NCBI RefSeq assembly: GCF_007692535.1
Contig: NZ_REBW01000111.1
Coordinates: 1-46,581 of the forward strand
Length of the DNA stretch: 46,581 nt
Origin: Thioalkalivibrio sp.
GTDB lineage: Bacteria; Pseudomonadota; Gammaproteobacteria; Ectothiorhodospirales; Ectothiorhodospiraceae
Reading direction: 5' to 3'
The notes beneath the pieces are model-generated. The model had not been told where the DNA came from and searched no databases. It worked only from the letters and a program-made list of their open reading frames with translations. Positions 34,037-45,187 of this stretch are shown here, one piece after another (position 1 is the stretch's first letter; every line of letters starts with the position of its first letter). Made by a program: the position numbers and the translations under genes.

Positions 34037-35083
34037 TCACCCGGGTCCGGCCTCTTCGGGGCGTTGGAACAGCACGTGGGAGACGAACCACTCGTTGCCG
34101 TCACGGTAGCCGAACAGCTCGGCGCAGGCCATGTAAAACATGCGCCAGCGCTGGAACCACCGCCCCGCGTCGGCGCCGTAGGTCTGCTCGAACAGCGGCA
34201 TGATCGCATCCCGCGCCGCGTCCTGCCGGCGCAGCCACTCGTTGCAGGTCCGCTCGTAGTGCCGCCCGTTGACGCGCCACTGCCGGATCACCTGCAGATC
34301 GGCCTGGAAGTGCCGTGCCAGGTCGTCGGAGGGCATCAGGCCGTCACGGAAGAAGTAACGACCCATCCAGTTCCCCGCACCCTCGCTCTCGAAGAAGTAG
34401 GCTTGCTCGCGGTGGCTGAATACGTGCACGAAGAGCCTGCCGCCGGGCCGCAGCCAGGTCGATGCTCGCCGCAGCAGCTCCTCCCAGTTGCGCATGTGCT
34501 CGAACATTTCGATGGACACGACGCGGTCGAACCCCGGTTGATCCGGGGCAAACTCGTTCATGTCACGGGTGACCACGCGCAGGTTGCCCAGGCCGCGCTC
34601 GTCGCGGCACGCCTCGATGAAGGCGCGCTGTGAATGCGAGTTGGAAACCGCAGTGACTTCGCTGCCGGGATAGTGCGCGGCCATCCACAGCGACAGCGAA
34701 CCCCAGCCGCAGCCCAGTTCGAGAATGCGTTGCCCGTCCGCGAGACCGGCGCGCTCGCAGGTGACACGGAGCATCCGCGCCTCGGCGGCGTCGAGGTCGC
34801 CGACGTCTTCATCCCAGCGACAGCAGGAATATTTCAGGTGCTCGCCGAGGCAAAGACGGAAATAGTCGGCCGGGACCTCGTAGTGCTGTTCGTTGGCCAC
34901 TTCGGTCGACAGCGCCACCGGGGCGGCCCGCATCGCCTCGAGCAGCGCCTGCCGCTGCTCCATCGCGGCCTCGACCTCCCGCCCCGCGTCGCGCAGCCGC
35001 TGCCGCAGCAGCTGCCGTATGCCGAAGCGAACCGCGGCGTCCGGCAGCCAGCGCCGCTCCGCCCAATCGATCAATGTCTGCAT
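34037..35083 (-). CDS. Cyclopropane-fatty-acyl-phospholipid synthase-like SAM methyltransferase
   Basis: HLKYSCCRWDEDVGDLDAAEARMLRVTCERAGLADGQRILELGCGWGSLSLWMAAHYPGSEVTAVSNSHSQRAFIE. Confidence 0.9.
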   Translation of the reverse strand: MQTLIDWAERRWLPDAAVRFGIRQLLRQRLRDAGREVEAAMEQRQALLEAMRAAPVALSTEVANEQHYEVPADYFRLCLGEHLKYSCCRWDEDVGDLDAAEARMLRVTCERAGLADGQRILELGCGWGSLSLWMAAHYPGSEVTAVSNSHSQRAFIEACRDERGLGNLRVVTRDMNEFAPDQPGFDRVVSIEMFEHMRNWEELLRRASTWLRPGGRLFVHVFSHREQAYFFESEGAGNWMGRYFFRDGLMPSDDLARHFQADLQVIRQWRVNGRHYERTCNEWLRRQDAARDAIMPLFEQTYGADAGRWFQRWRMFYMACAELFGYRDGNEWFVSHVLFQRPEEAGPG

Positions 35084-35241
35084 ACCGCCCCCTGGTCACT
35101 TCCTTCTCATCGACTGGGCGAATGGCGATCGGTTCCACTGCGCGGCCCGCGTAAGGGGCCGTGAGCGACGCGAATTCCAGCGCCCGGCGTTTTCGGTGCG
35201 GGGTCCGGACCGGGCGCGGTTTGGCTGCGCCTCACGGCACC

Positions 35242-38844
<3,603 letters not shown>

Positions 38845-38943
38845 ATGCGATCTCCCGAATCCTGCCACGCGCGAGGCTCCCGGGAGGGTAGCGACTTCCC
38901 GGCGAAGGTCCTCCCGCGGCACGCTTGCACGTATCATCGCCCC

Positions 38944-39723
38944 ATGACGACGCACTGGCGCGCAGCCCTGGTGGCCCTGGTCCTGACGGCAATGGCGGCG
39001 TTCACCGCCTGGCTGCCACCCCTGCCCCAGCCCGAGGCCTACCACGCCTTCGCCGAAACGCGGACCCTGCTGGGCATCCCACACTTCGGTGACGTGCTGT
39101 CGAATCTCGCCTTCGTGCTGGTGGGATTCCTGGGCCTGGCCTGGTTCCTCCGCAACCGGCGGCGGCTGCACCGGCATTTCGTGCACCCCGTCGAAGCCTG
39201 GCCCTACCTGTGTGCGTTCGGCGGAATCGTGCTGGTCGGCGTCGGCTCGGCCTACTACCACTGGGATCCGACCCACCAGCGTCTGTACTGGGACCGGCTG
39301 GCGATGAGCATCACCTTCATGGCCGTCTTCGCGGCGATCGTCGGCGAGCGCACGCAGCATCGTGCGGGACTGATCGCGCTGCCGATCCTGATTCTGCTGG
39401 GCATGGCCGGAACCACGCACTGGCTGCTCACCGAACTCCACGGCGCCGGCGACCTGCGCCTGTACCTGTTGACGCAGGCGCTGCCGCTGATCGTCGGCAC
39501 GCTGCTGATCCTGCTGTACCGCAGCCCCTACACCCGTGGCGGGGATTTCATCATTGCCGCGGGCTGGTACCTGCTCGCGCTCGCGGCGCAGAATCAGGAC
39601 CACGCCATCCACTCGCTGACCGCGGGCTGGATCAGCGGCCATACCCTGAAGCACCTGCTCGCAGCCACCGCGATCTACTGGATTCTCAGGATGCTGCAAC
39701 TCCGGCGCATCCGCGGCGGCTGA
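38944..39723 (+). CDS. Alkaline (phyto)ceramidase-like integral membrane protein
   Basis: Multi-[76 protein letters not shown]; only the 3' part of the long + ORF 35161-39723 is real. Confidence 0.82.
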   Translation: MTTHWRAALVALVLTAMAAFTAWLPPLPQPEAYHAFAETRTLLGIPHFGDVLSNLAFVLVGFLGLAWFLRNRRRLHRHFVHPVEAWPYLCAFGGIVLVGVGSAYYHWDPTHQRLYWDRLAMSITFMAVFAAIVGERTQHRAGLIALPILILLGMAGTTHWLLTELHGAGDLRLYLLTQALPLIVGTLLILLYRSPYTRGGDFIIAAGWYLLALAAQNQDHAIHSLTAGWISGHTLKHLLAATAIYWILRMLQLRRIRGG

Positions 39724-39781
39724 CAGTCGGGAGTTAGCCGCGACGGCGAATGACGGCCTACGGCCTCTTCCGCCCCGCTTG

Positions 39782-39862
39782 TGGAGTGCGGGAGCTTGCT
39801 CCCGCTATTTGGTGCGGGGAATCGCCCAGCTCCCGACAGCGGCGGCAAGCCGCCGCACTCCA
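39782..39862. repeat. Composite palindromic intergenic repeat (outer TGGAGTGCGG...CCGCACTCCA, inner GCGGGAGCTTGCTCCCGC and GCGGCGGCAAGCCGCCGC)
   Basis: Arms read directly from sequence; lies between convergent genes. Confidence 0.8.
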
Positions 39863-39907
39863 TAGGCGCTCCGCTTTCATCCTTCGGGGTGGCGCAGGGC
39901 CGTGGGC

Positions 39908-40141
39908 TCAACGTTCCTCCGCCTCCAGCTGACGCCGCCGCTGCTCGCCCGTGTCCTGCATGAACTGCTGCATCTGTTCCTCGAACACGGGCAGGTCCTG
40001 CGGCCGCTGCGGCACGCGCGGCACCTCAGGCCCGGACCCGGCTGCAGGAACGTCGATCGAGCGATCCGGGATCCCGCCGATCTGCCGGTACAGCAGCAGA
40101 CCGACGATCAGCAGGGCCGCGAGCAGCAGGATCAGGCGCAT
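39908..40141 (-). CDS. Small single-TM hypothetical protein
   Basis: MRLILLLAALLIVGLLLYRQIGG... 77 aa, starts 6 bp after the dksA-like stop. Confidence 0.65.
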   Translation of the reverse strand: MRLILLLAALLIVGLLLYRQIGGIPDRSIDVPAAGSGPEVPRVPQRPQDLPVFEEQMQQFMQDTGEQRRRQLEAEER

Positions 40142-40147
40142 GGCCGG

Positions 40148-40558
40148 TCAATCGGCCCGGCGATGTTCGTCCCGCTCGTGGGCCTCCTGGGCCTCGACGC
40201 TCAGGGTGGCGATGGGGCGTGCCTCCAGGCGGGCCAGCCCGATGGGTTCACCGGTCTCCTCGCAATAGCCGTATTCGCCGCGCTCGATCCTGCGGATCGC
40301 GGCGTCGATCTTGCCGATCAGCTTGCGGTAGCGGTCCCGCGTACGCAGCTCGAGGCTGGCCTCGGACTCGTGGGTGGCCCGATCATTCGGATCGGGCTCC
40401 TGCCAGTTCTCGGTGCGCAGGTGTTCCAGTGTCTGCTCGGATTCGTCGATCAACTCGTCCCGCCAGACCTCCAGCTTGCGCCGGAAATAGTCGAGCTGGC
40501 GCGGGTTCATGTACGGCTCGTCGGCCGAGGGTCGGTATTCCTGTGATGCTGTGTCCAT
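40148..40558 (-). CDS. DksA/TraR-family regulator with incomplete zinc finger
   Basis: RKLEVWRDELIDESEQTLEHLRTENWQEPDPNDRATHESEASLELRTRDRYRKLIGKIDAAIRRIERGEYGYCEETGEPIGLARLEARPIATLSVEAQEAHE. Confidence 0.92.
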   Translation of the reverse strand: MDTASQEYRPSADEPYMNPRQLDYFRRKLEVWRDELIDESEQTLEHLRTENWQEPDPNDRATHESEASLELRTRDRYRKLIGKIDAAIRRIERGEYGYCEETGEPIGLARLEARPIATLSVEAQEAHERDEHRRAD

Positions 40559-40712
40559 GCCAACGTCCTTTCACTCGACGCGTCCCGACCGGATCGCCGG
40601 GGCGGGAAACGGTAGTCATTGTTCCTGCAATTCGACCAGTATAGTCCAAGGCGTTACCTTACTGCGCGCGGACGAACGGGCCGCACCATGAGAAGCAAGA
40701 TCGGGGGACCAC

Positions 40713-41507
40713 GTGGCGACGAAGCAGAGTGACATCACCGTCATCCAGATCACGGACATGCACCTGGGCCGGACGCCCGGTCCGATCCGTTCCGGTTACC
40801 CTGACAGCGATGCGCAGCTGGCTGCGGTTCTCGAAGACCTCACACGACAGCACGATGCGCCGGACCTGGTGCTGGTCACCGGCGATCTGGCCGAGGACCC
40901 GGAGACGCCGGTATACGAACGTCTCCTCGGGCATCTGTCCGCCATACCGGCCCCGATCGTTGCGCTGGCCGGCAACCACGACGATCACGCGATCGCCCGC
41001 CGCAGCTTCATCGACGCCGGGCATGGCTTCGACGGCGAGCGGGTCCTGGGCAACTGGCTGATCATCGGTCTCGATTCCTCCTGGTCCGGGCATGCCGGGG
41101 GGCTGGCCTCCGCCACGGAGTTGCAGCGCATCGAAGACGCGATCAGCCGGCATCCCGAGCACTGGGTGCTGGTGGCCGTACATCACCCGGTGGTGTCGGT
41201 GGGCAGTCTGTGGCTGGACCGCATCGGCCTGAGCAACGGCGGCGAACTGCTGGCCCTGCTGGAGCAGCATCGGCAGGTACGCGCCTGCGTCTTCGGCCAC
41301 ATCCACCAGGCCTTCGACCGGATGCACGGCTCGATCCGTCTGCTCGGCTGCCCGTCCACCCTGGTGCAGTTCCAGCCGGGATCGCTGCTGTTCGCGCTGG
41401 ACCCGGCCGAAGCCGGCTACCGGATCCTGCGGCTGTACCCGGACGGCGGGCTGGACACCACGGTCCGGCGTGTGCCCGGAACCCGACCGGCGGCGCTGGC
41501 CGAATGA
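40713..41507 (+). CDS. cpdA: CpdA-like 3',5'-cyclic-AMP phosphodiesterase / metallophosphoesterase
   Basis: VIQITDMHLG, LVLVTGDLAED, VALAGNHDDH, VAVHHPVV, ACVFGHIHQ metallophosphoesterase motifs. Confidence 0.88.
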   Translation: MATKQSDITVIQITDMHLGRTPGPIRSGYPDSDAQLAAVLEDLTRQHDAPDLVLVTGDLAEDPETPVYERLLGHLSAIPAPIVALAGNHDDHAIARRSFIDAGHGFDGERVLGNWLIIGLDSSWSGHAGGLASATELQRIEDAISRHPEHWVLVAVHHPVVSVGSLWLDRIGLSNGGELLALLEQHRQVRACVFGHIHQAFDRMHGSIRLLGCPSTLVQFQPGSLLFALDPAEAGYRILRLYPDGGLDTTVRRVPGTRPAALAE

Positions 41508-42541
41508 GCGACTCTGCAATGCCGGTCGACGCGGACCCTCGTGCCCTGGCGCTGAACCGATGGCTGCGAAACATCGACCCGGAGTTCACCCCGGCGCAGC
41601 CGATGGGCAGCGATGCCAGCTTCCGGCGCTACTTTCGCAGTCAGCGGGGCGGGATCCGCCACGTGATCATGGATGCCCCGCCGGAACGCGAAGACACTGC
41701 GCCGTTCCTGCAGGTGGCGGGACTCCTGCACGCGATCGGTCTGCGGGCACCCGGAATCCTGGCCAGCGACCCGGATCAGGGCTTCATCCTGCTCGAGGAC
41801 CTCGGCGACCGGACCTTCACCCGCGCCCTCGCGAACGGCGTGCCCGAACCGGAACTGTACCGGCTCGCCACCTCGACCCTGCTCGCACTGCAGGCGCGCT
41901 GGCTCGAGCGCGGCGCGGCAGGACTTCCCGAGGCGGACGCCCTGCCCCGCTACGACACGGACCTCCTGCTGCAAGAGGTCCGCCTGTTCATCGAATGGTA
42001 CTGGCCCGAGGTCCGGGGCGCCGCCGTGCCTCGGGTGGTCGAGGACGCCTTCGAGCAGGCCTGGCGCGGGGTGCTCGACGCGCTGCCCGCCCTGCCCGGG
42101 ACCCTGGTACTGCGCGACTTTCACGTCGACAACCTGATGCTGCTGCCGGCAGGCCGGGGGACCGACGCCTGCGGCCTGCTCGATTTTCAGGATGCCGTGC
42201 TCGGCAGCCCCGCCTATGACCTGGTCTCCCTGCTGGAGGATGCGCGGCGCGATGTCTCGCCCGACGTTGTCGCGGAAAACCTGGAAACGACGCTTGCCGA
42301 AGGCCGCTGGCCGTCCGCAGCGTTTCTGCATCATTACCGGGTCCTGGGTGCGCAGCGCACGGTCAAGATCATCGGCATCTTCACCCGGCTGGCCCGGCGC
42401 GATCACAAGCCCGGCTACCAGGTCCACCAGCCACGGCTTTGGCGCCTGCTGGAGCGTAGTCTGGAGCAGCCGGAACTGGAGCCGGTCGCGAGCTGGTTCC
42501 GTCGGCATTTCCGCAGAGACGGGCGACCGTGCGTGCGATGA
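41504..42541 (+). CDS. amgK: AmgK-like N-acetylmuramate/N-acetylglucosamine kinase (APH-type phosphotransferase)
   Basis: GSDASFRRYFR, LLEDLGDRTF, LRDFHVDNLMLLP, GLLDFQDAVLGSPAYDLVSLLEDARRD; ATG at 41504 overlaps cpdA stop and 3' end overlaps murU. Confidence 0.87.
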   Translation: MSDSAMPVDADPRALALNRWLRNIDPEFTPAQPMGSDASFRRYFRSQRGGIRHVIMDAPPEREDTAPFLQVAGLLHAIGLRAPGILASDPDQGFILLEDLGDRTFTRALANGVPEPELYRLATSTLLALQARWLERGAAGLPEADALPRYDTDLLLQEVRLFIEWYWPEVRGAAVPRVVEDAFEQAWRGVLDALPALPGTLVLRDFHVDNLMLLPAGRGTDACGLLDFQDAVLGSPAYDLVSLLEDARRDVSPDVVAENLETTLAEGRWPSAAFLHHYRVLGAQRTVKIIGIFTRLARRDHKPGYQVHQPRLWRLLERSLEQPELEPVASWFRRHFRRDGRPCVR

Positions 42542-43227
42542 TCCTCGCCGCCGGGCGCGGCGAAAGGATGCGCCCGCTCACCGACCACACACCGAAGCCG
42601 CTGCTGACCGTCGGCGGCATCCCCCTGATCGAGCACACCATCCGGCGCCTGCACGAGGCCGGTTACCGGGATCTGGTGATCAACCTGGGGCACCTGGGGG
42701 AACAGATCGAGTCGCGCCTCGGTGACGGCGGCGGGCTCGGCGTCAGGATCCGCTACTCGCGGGAGCCGCCGGGCGCGCTGGAGACCGCCGGAGGCATCCG
42801 CGAAGCGCTGGATCTGCTTGGATCCGGCCCCTTCCTGGTCATTAACGCCGACCTCTGGTGCGATCACCCGTTGCGTCCGCCGGCCCTCGCCATCGACGCG
42901 CTGGCGCACCTGGTGCTGGTGGCAAACCCAGAGCATCATCCACAGGGCGATTTCACGCTGCGGGAGGGCCGGGTGGGCCTCTCCGGAGGCCCCCGCCATA
43001 CCTTCGCCGGCATCGGCTGGTACCGCCCCGGCCTGTTCGCCGGCCTACCCCGCGGCCGCCGGGCGCTGGCGCCGCTGCTGCGTGACGCCATCACCGCCGG
43101 GCAGGTCACCGGCGAGATCCACCGGGGCGAGTGGATCGACATCGGCACCCCCGAGCGCCTGCGCCTCCTGGAGCAAAAAAAAACCCGGCAGGACCGGGTT
43201 GAAGGCTCCGAAGAGCACCCTCGCTAG
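42529..43227 (+). CDS. murU: MurU-like N-acetylmuramate alpha-1-phosphate uridylyltransferase
   Basis: MILAAGRGERMRPLTDHTPKPLLTVGGIPLIEHTIRRLHEAGYRDLVINLGHLGEQIE; GTG start 42529; downstream of amgK. Confidence 0.88.
   Translation: MRAMILAAGRGERMRPLTDHTPKPLLTVGGIPLIEHTIRRLHEAGYRDLVINLGHLGEQIESRLGDGGGLGVRIRYSREPPGALETAGGIREALDLLGSGPFLVINADLWCDHPLRPPALAIDALAHLVLVANPEHHPQGDFTLREGRVGLSGGPRHTFAGIGWYRPGLFAGLPRGRRALAPLLRDAITAGQVTGEIHRGEWIDIGTPERLRLLEQKKTRQDRVEGSEEHPR
43175..43200 (-). terminator. Intrinsic terminator for the dsrE-containing minus-strand operon, embedded in murU coding sequence
   Basis: Minus strand: AACCCGG-TCCTG-CCGGGTT followed by T7 (A9 tract 43175-43183 on the + strand; the inner 2 A pair in the stem). 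Confidence 0.85.
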
Positions 43228-43248
43228 GAGGGTCGGGGGAGAAGCGGG

Positions 43249-43689
43249 TCACGGCTTGATGTAGGTGTAGCCCTCGCGCTGCAGGATGGACAGTTGCGCC
43301 ACACCGCTGAAGACGATGTCCGCCTCGGTCGTGTCGTACAGCGCTTCCATCGGCAGCTGGCGGGAGGTGAGCGTGTTGCGGCAAACCTGGAAGTCCACGC
43401 CCTGCAGCTTCAGGCTGTCGACCGCGGACTGGATATCGGGGTTCTCGTTGGCGCCCAGCAGCAGGTTGATGCCGCCCCCGTGCATCACCAGCTTGATGTC
43501 CATCTTATCGGCGCCAACGGCATTGATGTGATTCTGCACGTTGCGCAGCGCCGCGATGTGCAGGCCCGGATCAGCCTGGTTCACGTGGTAGACCACCCGC
43601 GTCTTGTCGTCGGGCGTGGCGGCAACTGCCATGCCGGAGACGACCAGCACCAGCACCAGCAGGAGCGAATAAAGGGCCTTCTTCTGCAT
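43249..43689 (-). CDS. Secreted DsrE-family protein
   Basis: Signal peptide MQKKALYSLLLVLVLVVSGMAVAA; RVVYHVNQADPGLHIAALRNVQNHINAVGADKMDIKLVMHGGGINLLL...GVDFQVCRNTLTSRQLPMEALYDTTEADIVFSGVAQLSILQREGYTYIKP. Confidence 0.88.
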   Translation of the reverse strand: MQKKALYSLLLVLVLVVSGMAVAATPDDKTRVVYHVNQADPGLHIAALRNVQNHINAVGADKMDIKLVMHGGGINLLLGANENPDIQSAVDSLKLQGVDFQVCRNTLTSRQLPMEALYDTTEADIVFSGVAQLSILQREGYTYIKP

Positions 43690-43782
43690 TGCTTCTCGCT
43701 CCATCTCGATGAACGGCGGTTTTCGCCTGGTGATCACCGACGCGCACCGCGCCTGTGTACTGCCCCAATGGACAATGCCCGA

Positions 43783-44535
43783 TCACACCCGGATATAGGT
43801 CCAGCCCTCCTGCTGTTTCTGTGCGGCCTCGCGCACGCCCGACTCGACCTCCTCGACCCAGGGAAGCAACTGGACGGGGCGTCCCTCCTCGCGCTCGTGC
43901 CGTGCGCGGGATTGCCCACAGGCGGTGACGCGCAGCCCGTCGTAGGTGTGCACCAGATCCCGGATGCGGTTCGGGAAGGGCGCCAGGTCGGCCCGCACCA
44001 GATCCATCCCGGTTCCGTGCAGCACCATCTGCACCTGGAGCTGCTCGTCGTTGAGCCAGGCCGTCTCGAACATGTGCTCGATGTCATCGAAGAGGGCCTC
44101 GGCGTCGCGCAGATCGACGTCGGTCACGTGAAACAGCACCCGTCGAACGTCCGTGACCGGCGCGATTTCCCCGCCCGCTGCCGAATCCCGCTCCTGGGAC
44201 ACCAGCGCAACCTGCTGCAGATCCACCGATTGCTCGCGGCTCACCTCGAGCACGGCGACCGTGCCCAGCGCCAGCGCGACCACGCTGGCGGCAATGGCGA
44301 TCAACCCGCCGCCCAGCCGCCCCCGCTTACGCAGGGGGCGCCGCTTGGGATCGGGAATCGAGCCCTGGCTGTAGGCCATGTTCACCAGCTCCTTGAGCTG
44401 GTACATGTCACAGACCTCGCGGCTGAGATTCTCGCTGGCCGCGATGGATTTGAGCGTCAACAGGCGGTCCTCGGACGAGAACTCCCCGTCCACGAACGCA
44501 TTCAGGATCTCGTCGCTCGGCCGCGTATCACTCAC
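43783..44535 (-). CDS. Membrane anti-sigma factor (RseA-like N-terminus) with periplasmic DsrE-like C-terminal domain
   Basis: Cytoplasmic DEILNAFVDGEFSSEDRLLTLKSIAASENLSREVCDMYQLKELV, one TM (LGGGLIAIAASVVALALGTVAVL), then VLFHVTDVD...VQMVLHGTGMDLVRADL...GLRVTACGQS...QQEGWTYIRV aligning with the adjacent DsrE protein. Confidence 0.85.
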   Translation of the reverse strand: MSDTRPSDEILNAFVDGEFSSEDRLLTLKSIAASENLSREVCDMYQLKELVNMAYSQGSIPDPKRRPLRKRGRLGGGLIAIAASVVALALGTVAVLEVSREQSVDLQQVALVSQERDSAAGGEIAPVTDVRRVLFHVTDVDLRDAEALFDDIEHMFETAWLNDEQLQVQMVLHGTGMDLVRADLAPFPNRIRDLVHTYDGLRVTACGQSRARHEREEGRPVQLLPWVEEVESGVREAAQKQQEGWTYIRV

Positions 44536-45088
44536 CGTGCGTCCTCACCAGCCGCAGCGTCGGCGACTCCGGGGCGGCCTGCTCCAGCAGCAGCTTGCGC
44601 AACTGCGCACGCGCCCGGCTCAGGCGACTCATCACGGTACCGATCGGAACCTCCAGCACCTCGGAGACCTCCGCGTAGGCAAAGCCCTCGAGATCCACCA
44701 GCGCCACCACCTGTCGATGGTCGTCGCTCAACCGGGCCATCGCCCGGCGGACGTCCTGCACGACACGACCGCGCTCCGTCTGCTTCTCGGGGCAGTCATC
44801 ACAGGGGAGATCGATGCTATCCACGTCCACAGTGTCCTTCTGCCGCCGACCCCAGTCGCGATAGCAGTTGGTCATGATCCGGAAGACCCAGGCCTTCAGC
44901 GCGGCCTCATCCTGCAGGGTCTTCAGACGTGTCAGTGCCTTCATCATTGCTTCCTGGACCAGATCGTCGGCCAGAGCGGCGTCGTGACACCAGGCGAATG
45001 CGGTCCGGTAGAGCTGTGGACGCATGTCGCATACCTGCTGTCGCAAACGTCGCTGTGCGAGCCACGTTGCCATCAGTTCTCTCCTCAC
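44528..45088 (-). CDS. ECF-type RNA polymerase sigma factor
   Basis: AALADDLVQEAMMKALTRL...ALKAWVFRIMTNCYRDWGRR (region 2) and VVALVDLEGFAYAEVSEVLEVPIGTVMSRLSRARAQLRKLL (region 4); overlaps anti-sigma gene by 8 bp. Confidence 0.94.
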   Translation of the reverse strand: MRRELMATWLAQRRLRQQVCDMRPQLYRTAFAWCHDAALADDLVQEAMMKALTRLKTLQDEAALKAWVFRIMTNCYRDWGRRQKDTVDVDSIDLPCDDCPEKQTERGRVVQDVRRAMARLSDDHRQVVALVDLEGFAYAEVSEVLEVPIGTVMSRLSRARAQLRKLLLEQAAPESPTLRLVRTHGE

Positions 45089-45187
45089 CCGACCGTCATA
45101 GCGGCCTTGCTTGTTCTTGTTCGGTGTTAGACGCTAGCCATGAAGGCCGTATTCCAGCACATTTTTCCTTCAACCCGTGGAAGCGCC

